Assembly (NCBI GenBank): GCA_024102815.1
Contig: JAGFJJ010000056.1
Span: 1-64,000 of the forward strand
Length of the DNA stretch: 64,000 nucleotides
Source of the DNA: Phycisphaerae bacterium
GTDB taxonomy: Bacteria > Planctomycetota > Phycisphaerae > UBA1845
Direction of reading: 5' to 3'
The notes beneath the pieces were generated by a model. That model made no database searches, had not been told where the DNA came from, and was given only the letters and a program-made list of their open reading frames with translations. This document shows, one piece after another, positions 55,001 to 63,390 of the stretch (position 1 is the first letter of the stretch; the number at the start of each line of letters is the position of its first letter). A program made the translations under genes and the position numbers.

Positions 55001-55654
55001 TTCGTCGTTTCGGATACGACCCCTATCCTGTTTGACTGGAGTTCATTGCCGGCGATTCACGTCGGCGGCTGCATGATCGCACCTGGGGACGGTCTGGTCT
55101 GCGTTGGAGGACCGAACGATGGCCAGGCATGTACAGCGGATGTGTTTTGCCAGTCTCCGGCCGGAACATGCCGAGGCATCGGCCGAGACTACGAGGTCCG
55201 AGCGACGTCAGACGGCATCAACTTCTCCACGTCAATCGTTGTAACCACCGCCGCACGGCCAAACGCGTCGAACGGAAGATTCTGGGCAGATGTTGTCGGA
55301 CCATTTAATTCGACACTTGATCCTGATACTGGCACGTCGCCAGCAACGCCAATTAACAAATGGCGTCCGCCTGACGGCGTCACGGGCGGGTTTGATATTT
55401 CTGCAGCGCTGCAGGTCGTTTCGTCAGTTCCGACCGCGCCACACTTCACATGGACGGATGTTAATCCCGAACTTACGGACCGGGTGACAATCAGTGCAGA
55501 CGTGCTCCGCATTGTTAACGCATTTAATGTCGGTTCAGGAAAGGAATTCTATCCTTTCGCGTTTCCGCAGACGCCCACGACGATTCACGGGCCGACGCCT
55601 CCGTCGCCGGCTCTGTGCCCGGTGCCGCCGCTGATGGCGGCATTGAGCCCGTAG
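52079..55654 (+). CDS. Secreted cysteine-rich protein with C-terminal dockerin-like module
   Basis: 1191 aa, ATG 52079, signal peptide TATCVLCVALSSARSLAQ. The first ~500 residues are beta-rich, with an Ig-like segment ending DGVYSATFSTLTALTDTYDA. Residues ~545-910 hold several Cys-rich repeats, among them CCFEERTGEIGCNDVWCCDA and CCQPHASPCCENANC. Related CC-rich units are also inserted in the RHS protein. Residues ~920-1180 are the module shared with the proteins at 725 and 30652 (YPHGARKQRYVSF, RFWADVVGPF, GGFDISAAL, DVLRIVNAFNVG). Calcium-dependent folding and cell-surface display are inference. Confidence 0.8.
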   Translation: MSRASRRPVVTATCVLCVALSSARSLAQDDRAIPLTDARVDVARLTSGASSQQSTFLIDDAETVRIHVIGTIPLASVQIQLPGGGTVTPANAEATYGGSYREIQITDPDPACASIPFLCMPGSHHFYELPSQGTGNYTVTYGAADPLCPTCDAAVLIEVVTDSPIRVAVTVLPAKLKAGSSLTIATLVFDGDTAVQGATVTAHVKPSTGAAYTDVPLLDDGNFADAQAGDGVYSATFSTLTALTDTYDATVEISGTSRGFPFQRQTATRFYAYVPPAKFSSSLGLSDQGIDSDTPPNGLFDRFEISAKVDVSVTGDYSLVAFLDTPNDGALLGLLRQHLTAGMGRTIKADVSAEDVLENGEDGPFEMTELQLVYHDPQPEGELPTTVDELAFDPVYNTSSYAVVNFDRSPLIIHLDDVTSQAVDTDGPPDGLYNALTFQIPFDFLLEGTYTSSAALMGACGSDVSAEIARTEGQFQVQAPWTNPVVVTVEFDGAPIGEAGIDGIYELKNLVITGPTSFLGWDVAQTSTSYLASQFEGWAGLPDCDSNLVSDVCDLAIDPNRDCDNDGMLDACGTPETGACCDLADGTCTDGISACLCPGKFEVGESCATISPACDSGACCVKDGPESDHCDPLLTTEAQCAGEQQPTIFVLGGVCGQSGLCPWPTCYDATGCCFEERTGEIGCNDVWCCDAVCRFDSYCCNGEWDDVCVDEAADLCGQNYSDCNGNGLPDDTCDIAEGNSQDCNSNAVPDECDIESGLSADCDYDAIPDECMAPLTGACCESESGQCVNGVSECDCLGRFALGTSCAALQPPCTHACCQSDGSCSDETLASCAAIGVLVPGSACNDPGMSCPTCPTHTGDCCQPHASPCCENANCSTEVCIYDSFCCDVVWDSTCALEAGMVCDVSCPGPVVDPPLIITTYPHGARKQRYVSFAPQGSHTYTAFQIQDIGSGGPWYYISTPRTSPASIVGQGLTFVVSDTTPILFDWSSLPAIHVGGCMIAPGDGLVCVGGPNDGQACTADVFCQSPAGTCRGIGRDYEVRATSDGINFSTSIVVTTAARPNASNGRFWADVVGPFNSTLDPDTGTSPATPINKWRPPDGVTGGFDISAALQVVSSVPTAPHFTWTDVNPELTDRVTISADVLRIVNAFNVGSGKEFYPFAFPQTPTTIHGPTPPSPALCPVPPLMAALSP

Positions 55655-55659
55655 TCTCC

Positions 55660-55686
55660 TTGCGGAAATCGCCGAGATTTCCGCAA
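55660..55686 (+). terminator. Stem-loop just after the cysteine-rich gene
   Basis: Perfect 11-bp inverted repeat, TTGCGGAAATC / GATTTCCGCAA, with a 5-nt loop, starting 6 bp after the stop codon. There is no T-run, so it may be an mRNA-end stabiliser rather than an intrinsic terminator. Confidence 0.55.
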
Positions 55687-55835
55687 CCGGTTTCCGCGCC
55701 ATCCTCGGCTGGCTGGTTAACAGTCTTGACCGCTCTTGCGTTCCGTCTCCGAGCGCGAGAGCGCTTCGAAGAGGGTTGCGTTCGGGGAGGTCTCCACTTG
55801 GTAGCAAATCTCACGACCCACGAGTTAACGCGAGA

Positions 55836-55870
55836 CCCCAGACGCGAGAGCGCCTGGGGTTGTTCGTTTT
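55836..55870 (+). terminator. Rho-independent terminator candidate
   Basis: A stem of CCCCAG-A-CGC against GCG-C-CTGGGG (one mismatch) closes a GAGA loop and is followed by TTGTTCGTTTT. It sits inside the element shared with the 3' flank of the gene at 725. Confidence 0.6.
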
Positions 55871-56739
55871 AACGCCAGGATTCGCAAGGGGTAACGGATG
55901 CGGTCGAGTCGCGCCGGCGGGCAAGAGAGCGCCGATTTGTGGCCGTGACCGGCCAGCCGTTCCTTTGGCGCGTCCTTTCGGCCCTCGCGCTCTCCATTTC
56001 TCTCGTTAGGAACCGACCGCCGAGTTTACAGCCCGCCACTGCCCCAAGAGGGGCAGCGCATCTGCGAGCCTCGCGGCCCACGTCGGGCTGTGCGGGTCCG
56101 GGACGGAGGCTGGCCGGATACAATTGACCGAGATACCCCATGAACGGAGCTCCGAAGCCCAGTTCCGCGGTTTCGTTTCAATGGCAACCACCGATTCGCC
56201 CAGGACGCTCGGCGACTTCATGAACATGAACCCCTGGGAGGAGGGCACAGGAGGCGTCGACGACATCGTAGCGGCTATCATGGGAGTAGATCGGGCACGG
56301 GCCGGCAGAGACTGTCGCGCCCCGGAAGTCATCTCGTCGTCGTAATCAGCGGTATCGTTCACCCGGCTTGATCCGTCGTCGCAACATGCCGCCGCTTCGG
56401 CTCCACCTTGCCGGCCAGCCCCGCTTTGCAGGATGGCCGCCCAAGAGCCGTCAGATTCATCGCAACAGGAATCACCAGGCCACATCGACCATCTGAAGGA
56501 CAGGGTCGATGTTCGAACCGGGACGCAGCGCTTTCGAATTCACGCTTGGCCAGAATCGGTGTGAACGAGGCAACGAACTAGAATTCACTTGCAAACGTCT
56601 CAACGCATCTCTCATTCCCAGATCCAAGTAAGCCGGCGATTCATCGAAAAGTGCCGCCGTTTCACCGTTTTCGAGTTTCCCGCCGTGGCCACGTTGGCGA
56701 GCCGATGGCGGAATCGTACCAGATGCATACGATACTCGC

Positions 56740-57348
56740 ATGGACGAAATCGAGCTCATTGCAGGTTGTCGTCGTGGTGACCGGGCAGCGCAGCGAGAAG
56801 TTTACGAGCGCCATGCGGACCGGGTCTACCGAGTGGCGCTGCGGCTTACCCGCGATGAGCAGGATGCATTCGACGTCGTCCAGGAAACTTTTGTTCGTGC
56901 ATTCGAACGAATGGAAGGCTTCAATGAGCGTTCCCAGCTGGGTACGTGGCTGCACCGCATCGCGACGAACGAGGCCTTCCAGCTGTTTCGCCGGCGAGAG
57001 ACGGAGCGGCGGCACCTTCGCGTGGCGGGTGAGCTGCACGACCATGCCACGCGGCCGAATGCCGAATCGGCGCAACAGGAAATCGACCATGCGCTGGAGC
57101 AGTTATCGGAGGAGCACCGCGCGATCCTGATTCTCCGTTACCAAGAGGGGTTCACCTACGAGGAACTCTCTGACGTGCTGGAAATCACGTCCGGCACGGT
57201 GGCGTCGCGGCTAAATCGAGCGCGCGAGGCGCTGCGAGAGCTTCTCAGAGAGGATCGTGGGGATTCGGAAGAATCCGCCAATAGCGAGCATCCAATACGG
57301 GGCGATCTGAGCCCTGAATTAGGCTCCCAGCGGTTGAAGGGATCATGA
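56740..57348 (+). CDS. ECF RNA polymerase sigma factor
   Basis: 202 aa, ATG 56740. Region 2 is visible in VYRVALRLTRDEQDAFDVVQETFVRAF, and region 4 in LSEEHRAILILRYQEGFTYEELSDVLEITSGTVASRLNRAREAL. The C-terminal ~30 residues are an extra polar tail. It directs RNA polymerase to stress genes when released by the anti-sigma factor encoded 4 bp inside its end. Convergence with the Cu/Ag efflux operon suggests, but does not prove, that metal stress is the signal. Confidence 0.92.
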   Translation: MDEIELIAGCRRGDRAAQREVYERHADRVYRVALRLTRDEQDAFDVVQETFVRAFERMEGFNERSQLGTWLHRIATNEAFQLFRRRETERRHLRVAGELHDHATRPNAESAQQEIDHALEQLSEEHRAILILRYQEGFTYEELSDVLEITSGTVASRLNRAREALRELLREDRGDSEESANSEHPIRGDLSPELGSQRLKGS

Positions 57349-58193
57349 GTATTCGCTGCGAGGACATTCGAGGAGAACTGGGCGCATACATCGACGGCGA
57401 ACTTCCGGACAGCCGGCGCATGCGCATGAAGAGCCACCTGGGTGAATGCATCGCATGTCGGCAGGAATTGGCCCAATTGGAAACTCTCGTTGTGCGCATC
57501 GGGAACGGACCGACTGTCTCGGCGCCTCGCGAGCTATGGACAGCCATCGAAACCCGACTGAACCGAGCACAGGCCGCGCGAACTCCTACTTTAACGAGAC
57601 CGCATACTGCTTCCCCTTCCTGGGTCGACCGAGTCGCTCGACGACCGCTGACCGCCGCAGCGGTGCTGTTGCTTGCACTCGGAATCGGTTGGCTCGTAAC
57701 GAACCCTTGGGGGGCGCCGGCGATGGCCGGTCAGATTGATTTCCGGCCGCTGTTGGAGCAGGCCAATGGCGACATCGGCGCCGGGATCCAGACCCTGATG
57801 CGGGCCTATGGTGGAGAGGCCATATCAGCCAGTGAAGCGAGTCGGCGCATGACGGTTCGTGTTGCGGCGCCACAGGAATTGCCGCACGGCTTGCAGCTCC
57901 AGGGCCGCTATATCCTGAATATGGGACAAAGCCACCGGGCACTGGCATTTCATTACACCGGGCCCGGGGGCAAGCATCTACTCCTGCTTCAATGCCCGCC
58001 CGATATCAAGAAGAACTACGGCGGCCGGGAATGCATGGCCTGCTCGATTGGTGACCACCGTGGTCATGGCGTGCAGGTCGGCAAACTGCATCTCATGCAC
58101 ATGGCCAGCAGTAATGTCTGCATCTGCGTCGTCAGTACATTGAGCGATTCCGACTTGGAGACAGCGCTCGGGGCAATCGCGATCAGCTTTTGA
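57345..58193 (+). CDS. Anti-sigma factor with zinc finger, one TM and Cys/His/Met-rich tail
   Basis: 282 aa, ATG 57345 overlapping the sigma stop (ATGA). The N-terminal zf-HC2-type motif is HLGECIACR. A single membrane helix (LTAAAVLLLALGIGWLVTNPW) lies near residue 100. The rest should be outside the cytoplasmic membrane. Near the C-terminus, CPPD, GRECMACSIGDHRGHG and KLHLMHMASSNVCICVV place at least five Cys plus several His and Met in about 60 residues, a likely soft-metal-binding site. Proposed role: hold the sigma factor until periplasmic copper or silver binds. That is inference from motif and neighbours. Confidence 0.82.
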   Translation: MSIRCEDIRGELGAYIDGELPDSRRMRMKSHLGECIACRQELAQLETLVVRIGNGPTVSAPRELWTAIETRLNRAQAARTPTLTRPHTASPSWVDRVARRPLTAAAVLLLALGIGWLVTNPWGAPAMAGQIDFRPLLEQANGDIGAGIQTLMRAYGGEAISASEASRRMTVRVAAPQELPHGLQLQGRYILNMGQSHRALAFHYTGPGGKHLLLLQCPPDIKKNYGGRECMACSIGDHRGHGVQVGKLHLMHMASSNVCICVVSTLSDSDLETALGAIAISF

Positions 58194-58222
58194 GGTTTCC
58201 GGTCGCGCTAACCGCGGCGCGA

Positions 58223-58372
58223 TCACATGCTATTGCCGAGAAGCGTGAATAGGAATCCAATGAGCTGTGCGAAGAAGATGTAGAGCAGGTTTGCGAGAAT
58301 CATCGGAACACTCCCGGTCAGGTTCCACGCGGACAGTCCAATTGCCGCTGGTCGAAATTCCTCAAGTCGCAT
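58223..58372 (-). CDS. 49-aa membrane protein coupled to the CusA-like pump
   Basis: Starts ATG 58372, sharing one base with the pump's stop codon (TGATG). The product begins MRLEEFRPAAIGLSAW and has one long hydrophobic helix (MILANLLYIFFAQLIGFLFTLLG). Its size and coupling recall small accessory peptides of RND pumps such as AcrZ, but no sequence relationship is claimed. Confidence 0.65.
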   Translation of the reverse strand: MRLEEFRPAAIGLSAWNLTGSVPMILANLLYIFFAQLIGFLFTLLGNSM

Positions 58373-61300
58373 CAGTTTGCCTCGGCCGCTGGCCGCAGTT
58401 CGCGCTGCAGACTGAACTGTTTGGCGACCAGGAAAATCACGGGATAGATCAGCAATTCCATCGTGAAGCTCGTCAGCAGCCCTCCGAACATGGGTGCGGC
58501 CATGCGCTTCATCACGTCTGATCCGGTCTCCGTTCCGATCATGATGGGAACCAGACCCAACATCGTGGTCATTACGGTCATCGTCTTGGGCCGAATGCGA
58601 AGGACGGCGCCTTCATGAATCGCCGTCTTGAGATCGGCGATCGAGCTCATGCGGCCCTCAGCCTTGAAGCGATCATAGCTGTTGTGCAAATAAAGCAGCA
58701 TGACCATGCCAGTCTCGGCGTCGAGTCCGGCCAGGGCAATCAACCCCACCCAGACGGCCAATGACATGTTGTAGTCGGCCCAATACATGAACCACACTGC
58801 GCCAATTAGGCTGAAGGGAACCGCCAGCAGGACAACGCAAGTGTCGAACCAGCTGCCGTGCGAGAGGTAGAGAAGCATCACGATCACAATGAACACCGCG
58901 GGGACAGCGACCGCCAGCCGCTTGTTGGCCGCCTGGATGTATTCGTACTGACCTGACCAGATGAGGTTGTATCCGGGTGGAATCTCAACGCTTCGCGCCA
59001 CGTGCTGCTTGGCACGCTCGACCCATCCGCCCACGTCCGTCGTCGTCAGGTCGACGTATATCCACGCCGTTTTTCGAGCGTTTTCGCTCTTGATCGCCGG
59101 AGGGCCCTTGTGGATCTCGATTTCGGCGAGTTGTGCGAGCGGAACCTGCGCCCCGGAAGGCGTGGGCACAAGCGCCCGGCGCAGGGCGGGAAGGTTGTCC
59201 CGCAGCTCCCGCTTGTACCGCAGATTCACCGGATAGCGTTCCAGTCCTTCCACCGTGGACGTAATGTTCATGCCACCCAGTGCCGTGAGAATGACATCCT
59301 GCACGTCCTGGACACGCAGTCCATATCGCGCGATTTCGTCCCGATCGATATTGAAATCCACGTAATTTCCGCCGACGGTTTTTTCCGGGTAGGCGCTCAG
59401 TGTGCCAGGCAGGGTCCGCACCTGTGCCGCTACGCGTTCGGCCAGGCCGCCCAGCGTGGCGAGGTCGTCCCCCATAATCTTGATGCCGACTGGCGTCTTG
59501 ATGCCGGTGGACAGCATGTCGATGCGGGTCTTGATCGGCATTGTCCAGGCGTTGGTCAGGCCGGGGAAGGCAACGATGTCGTCGAGCCCATTCACGTGCG
59601 CGCCGTCCGAATCATCCCACCCGTAGCTGAGTTCATCGATGGTAATGGGCCGCTCCTCCGGCCAGAAGTAGGTTAATAGCGTGTAGTTCTTGACAACATC
59701 AGGGAGGAAGGCGAACCATCGATCGAAGTGACGCTTTCGCCATTTCTCACGGTCGGGCTCCAACATGATCGTTGTTTCAATCATCGACAGCGGCGCGGGA
59801 TCGGTTGCCGTTTCCGCTCGCCCTATCTTGCCGAATACGTGATGCACTTCTGGAAACCAGGCAATCAGTGCATCGGTCTGCTGCAGCAACTCGCGCGCCT
59901 TGGTGATGCTGATGCCCGGGTCGGTCGTGGGCATGTACAGTAGGTCACCCTCGTCCAGCGGCGGCATGAACTCACTGCCGATCTGCTGACTGAGCTTGAG
60001 GAACGGCACATGGTCGCCGATCACCTGCCCGCCCCAGATGTACTTTTGCAGCGGCAGAATCGCGCTGCAAACCAGCAGCAACGCAATGAGCAACGTGAAG
60101 TACTTGCCTTTCATCGCCGCCCAGTAGAAGGGCTCGTAGGCCTTTTGCAGAAGGCGGCTGATCGGGTTTGTCTGTTCGTTGGGGATGCGACCGCGTATGA
60201 AGTACACCATCAGGACCGGGATCACGGTCACCGCCAGAATGGCCGCCGCTCCCATCGCGAAAGTCTTCGTGTAGGCGAGGGGCTTGAAAAGCCGGCCGCT
60301 TTGCTCTCCGAGCACGAAGATCGGCAGGAAGCTCACAGTAATGATGAGCAGGCTGAAAAACAGCGTCGGACCTACTTCTTTCGCAGATGCAATGATGATT
60401 TCGTCATGGGGCTTTTTCCCCTTGTCACGTTCGTAGTGCTTGTGGGCGTTCTCGACCATCACGATCGAGCTGTCGACCATCGCACCTATAGCGATCGCGA
60501 TCCCCCCGAGGCTCATGATGTTTGCATTGATGCCCATAGCGTGCATGACGATCAGACTGGCGAGCACGGCCGTAGGTAGCACAAAGATGGCGACGAGGCT
60601 GCTTCTCAGGTGCAGAAGGAATATCGCGCACACGATGGCGACGACAATCATCTCCTCGATCAACTTGCTTCTCAGCGTGTCCACGGCGCGCTCGATCAGC
60701 GCCGAGCGGTCGTACTCCGTGACCACGTCAACGCCCGGGGGTAGCCCGGCCCGTAACTGGTCGATGCGCTCCTTCGTGTCGCGAATGACTTGCAAGGCGT
60801 TTTCGCCGAAGCGCATCACGACAATGCCACCGACGACTTCTCCCTCGCCGTTGGCCTCAGCCAGTCCGCGCCGTAGCTCCGGACCGAGGCGGACGTCTGC
60901 AATGTCACGCAAGTACACGGGCGTCCCTTCGGGATTGACCCGTATGACGATCTTCTGCAAATCGCGGAGGCCCCGCTCGGCCCGTACGCGTCGGATCGGC
61001 ACTCCTTCCTCCCGAGCGGCCGCCACATCCGCGGGCGACAACTGGGCAAGATACCCTCGTCCACGGACCATGTACTCGGTTTCGGACATTTCCAGCACGC
61101 GCCCACCGACGTCGCTGTTGGACTGCTGGATCGCCATCTTCACGTGGCTGAGCGGAATGTCGTACGCGAGCAGCTCATCCGGATCGATGACGACCTGGTA
61201 CTGCCGCACAAAACCACCGACCGGTGCGACCTCCGCGACGCCCTCAACAGCCGTTAGCTCGAAGCGCAGGTACCAGTCCTGGATGCTGCGCAGTTCGGAT

Positions 61301-61998
61301 AGGTCGTATTCAGCCAAGACCAGTTCGTGGTCGGAGTCCCACGGGCACTGGCCCGGCTTGTCAAAGATGCGGACGCGCTCCAGGCGAGCGCGAATCTCTT
61401 CCGGGGCGTCGCCCTTGTTGGCGTACCAGCGGCGACCAGAAGGCGCGATATGCTCGCGCTCCGCTGCTGCGGACTGATCGACCGGTACATCAGAGGCATG
61501 TTCGTATGGCGCGCCCGGGTCGTAGTACATACCCTCGGGATACCCGGGGCAGTAATAGCCGTTGCGGACCGAGTACTCGTAAACCCATCCCACGCCGGTC
61601 GCATCCGGCCCGAGCTGCGGTGTGACTCCCTTCGGCAGGCGACCAGCCACGTAATTCAAGTATTCGAGCACTCGGGATCGCGCCCAATACAGATCGGTGC
61701 CATCCTCGAAAATGATGTACACCATCGAGAATCCAAAGAACGAGTATCCACGCACGACCTTGGCATACGGCACGGCCAGCATGGAAGTCGTGAGCGGATA
61801 AGTGACCTGGTCCTCGACGACCTGCGGCGCTTGGCCCGCGTATTCGGTAAAGATGATAACCTGAACGTCCGACAGGTCCGGAATGGCGTCCAGACGGATG
61901 TTGTATATCGTCCAGATGCCTCCGGCGACGACGAAGCCCGTTAGAATCAACACGAGCAGTCGGTTGCGGGCGCAGAATTCAATGAGCTTCGCGATCAT
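58372..61998 (-). CDS. cusA: CusA-like heavy-metal efflux RND pump
   Basis: 1208 aa, start ATG 61998. The family signatures are LDAIPDLSDVQVIIFTEYAG at the N-terminus, WARSRVLEYLNYVAG and IAIGAMVDSSIVMVENAHKH (TM4 region). The periplasmic pore region and TM helices extend to the C-terminus. It exports Cu(I)/Ag(I) using proton flow, together with the CusB-like adaptor. It exceeds usual CusA length because of about 80 extra residues near 150-235, containing YYCPGYPEGMYY and GQCPWDSDHE. That insert has two Cys and several Met and His and may be an added metal or adaptor contact. Confidence 0.93.
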   Translation of the reverse strand: MIAKLIEFCARNRLLVLILTGFVVAGGIWTIYNIRLDAIPDLSDVQVIIFTEYAGQAPQVVEDQVTYPLTTSMLAVPYAKVVRGYSFFGFSMVYIIFEDGTDLYWARSRVLEYLNYVAGRLPKGVTPQLGPDATGVGWVYEYSVRNGYYCPGYPEGMYYDPGAPYEHASDVPVDQSAAAEREHIAPSGRRWYANKGDAPEEIRARLERVRIFDKPGQCPWDSDHELVLAEYDLSELRSIQDWYLRFELTAVEGVAEVAPVGGFVRQYQVVIDPDELLAYDIPLSHVKMAIQQSNSDVGGRVLEMSETEYMVRGRGYLAQLSPADVAAAREEGVPIRRVRAERGLRDLQKIVIRVNPEGTPVYLRDIADVRLGPELRRGLAEANGEGEVVGGIVVMRFGENALQVIRDTKERIDQLRAGLPPGVDVVTEYDRSALIERAVDTLRSKLIEEMIVVAIVCAIFLLHLRSSLVAIFVLPTAVLASLIVMHAMGINANIMSLGGIAIAIGAMVDSSIVMVENAHKHYERDKGKKPHDEIIIASAKEVGPTLFFSLLIITVSFLPIFVLGEQSGRLFKPLAYTKTFAMGAAAILAVTVIPVLMVYFIRGRIPNEQTNPISRLLQKAYEPFYWAAMKGKYFTLLIALLLVCSAILPLQKYIWGGQVIGDHVPFLKLSQQIGSEFMPPLDEGDLLYMPTTDPGISITKARELLQQTDALIAWFPEVHHVFGKIGRAETATDPAPLSMIETTIMLEPDREKWRKRHFDRWFAFLPDVVKNYTLLTYFWPEERPITIDELSYGWDDSDGAHVNGLDDIVAFPGLTNAWTMPIKTRIDMLSTGIKTPVGIKIMGDDLATLGGLAERVAAQVRTLPGTLSAYPEKTVGGNYVDFNIDRDEIARYGLRVQDVQDVILTALGGMNITSTVEGLERYPVNLRYKRELRDNLPALRRALVPTPSGAQVPLAQLAEIEIHKGPPAIKSENARKTAWIYVDLTTTDVGGWVERAKQHVARSVEIPPGYNLIWSGQYEYIQAANKRLAVAVPAVFIVIVMLLYLSHGSWFDTCVVLLAVPFSLIGAVWFMYWADYNMSLAVWVGLIALAGLDAETGMVMLLYLHNSYDRFKAEGRMSSIADLKTAIHEGAVLRIRPKTMTVMTTMLGLVPIMIGTETGSDVMKRMAAPMFGGLLTSFTMELLIYPVIFLVAKQFSLQRELRPAAEAN

Positions 61999-62029
61999 AT
62001 TGGGGAACTGCTCGGCGGCGCTCCCAGCA

Positions 62030-63382
62030 CTATTCCGTGCTGACGAGCTCGCCGCATTTGAGCATCTCGAAACCGTAGTACGGGTTCTTCATGTCCGCCG
62101 ACGCTTGAAGCCAGTCGCCCTTGGACATCGGACAGTGAAAGATGTAGATCTTGCCGTACTTGTCGCGACTGGGCCGTGCTTCCGCAACCATTTCGCGTAG
62201 CGCCGCACTGAGATCGACGAAGGCCACGCGACTGGCCGCGAGGTCCTCAGCGTGAATCCTCACCGTGGCCTCCCGCAACCTCTTCAACGCCGCGCGGAAT
62301 TCCGACGACAGCTTCACCGTCGACTCATCCAGCAGCCTTTCCAGCCCGTCCGCCGCGGCGATCAGGCCCTGCGCCTGCTGTGCTGCCTCCGTCGTCCGGT
62401 CGGCTGCGAATCGTTGCTGCAGTTCCAGGTAGTGCTCCATGAGGTGGTTCATCTGTACTTGAACGGCTTCGGGTGCCGTTTTCGGTTGTGGGAGATCCTT
62501 GGCCGCAACGAGTTGCATACCGCAAATGCCGCAGCGGCCCGGTTTACCGGCCGTCTCCCGTGGGTGCATTGGGCACACGTAGTCGCCGGCTGGCTGCGCG
62601 GTCGGGGCGTGCTTCATCTTGCGAGCCCATTCTACGTCGGCAATCGGCTTGATCCGCATGCCGCATGTCGGGCACTCGCCTGGCTCAGCAGCAAAGTAAT
62701 GGCATTCCTCCATGGGACACACGTACTGCGCGTCGGCAGGAATGCCCGGGGCGGGCTGTTTGGTGGCCCCTCCGATTGATTCCAGCTCCCGCGCACAGAT
62801 CATGCAGTGCCCCGGCTGGTCGCTGTGGACCAGCGGGTGCAGCGGGCAACGGAACGCCGCGAGATCAGCCAATTCAGGCTTGGGCGGTGCATTCCGCGCC
62901 CCCATCTCTTCGGAAAGCCAGACACCTCGGAAGGGGACGAGCTTGCGCCCATCCTTCGGGCAGGTCCCTGCATGCAGATGAATGACAGAGGCATGCACGG
63001 GATTCGGGCAGGTGTACATGGCCCTGAACGGCTCGAGCGGCCTTTCACAGCGGGGGCATTCGCCCTCGATTCTGGAAAAGACTTGCTGATGGTAGGGGCA
63101 GGTGTACGCGACTTCGGCGCCTTCCGCGGCACGTCGTGCTCGCGCCCAATCAAGCTCGTCGAGGGGCTCGAGCTTCATCCCACACCACGGGCAATCGCCC
63201 CGATTTTCGGCGAAGTAAGCGCCCTGTTCTCTCGGATCCCCCTGATCCGGATGCGTTTCCATTGGGCAAGCGAATTTCGCCCCTACGGGGCTTCCTCCGC
63301 CGTCGCCAGCAGGATCCTCGGCCCAGGTGCTCACGCTGATCAAAAGCAGCGCCGCGATTGCGGTCCATTGTACAAATCGCAT
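62030..63382 (-). CDS. Secreted protein with six heavy-metal-binding repeats and DUF3347
   Basis: 450 aa with signal peptide MRFVQWTAIAALLLISVSTW. Six tandem HMBD-like repeats of the form [YF].CP.....(10-20)..C..C...L.P follow: CPMETHPD/CPWCGM, CPYHQQ/CPRCER, CPNPVH/CPKDGR, CPLHPL/CMICAR, CPMEEC/CPTCGM and CPMHPR/CGICGM. The C-terminal ~150 residues fit DUF3347, with HCPMSKGDW. These domains usually occur singly at the CusB N-terminus and carry Cu/Ag to the pump. Here they form a separate protein between cusB and cusA. It is probably a periplasmic metal carrier or buffer. Confidence 0.82.
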   Translation of the reverse strand: MRFVQWTAIAALLLISVSTWAEDPAGDGGGSPVGAKFACPMETHPDQGDPREQGAYFAENRGDCPWCGMKLEPLDELDWARARRAAEGAEVAYTCPYHQQVFSRIEGECPRCERPLEPFRAMYTCPNPVHASVIHLHAGTCPKDGRKLVPFRGVWLSEEMGARNAPPKPELADLAAFRCPLHPLVHSDQPGHCMICARELESIGGATKQPAPGIPADAQYVCPMEECHYFAAEPGECPTCGMRIKPIADVEWARKMKHAPTAQPAGDYVCPMHPRETAGKPGRCGICGMQLVAAKDLPQPKTAPEAVQVQMNHLMEHYLELQQRFAADRTTEAAQQAQGLIAAADGLERLLDESTVKLSSEFRAALKRLREATVRIHAEDLAASRVAFVDLSAALREMVAEARPSRDKYGKIYIFHCPMSKGDWLQASADMKNPYYGFEMLKCGELVSTE

Positions 63383-63390
63383 GTCGAGCC

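Larger units (their letters stand above)
55655..56739. other. Long intergenic region with hairpins and repeated element
   Basis: About 1.1 kb. It contains a stem-loop at 55660-55686, the terminator candidate at 55836-55870 and an element at 55801-55900 resembling 4625-4726. The only frame worth noting is 56124-56345 (73 codons, TTG start), which lacks a good ribosome site and is not called. Confidence 0.45.

Noticed and set aside
56124..56345. 73-codon frame upstream of the sigma factor
   Set aside because: TTG start without a ribosome site, no recognisable domain; left as intergenic.
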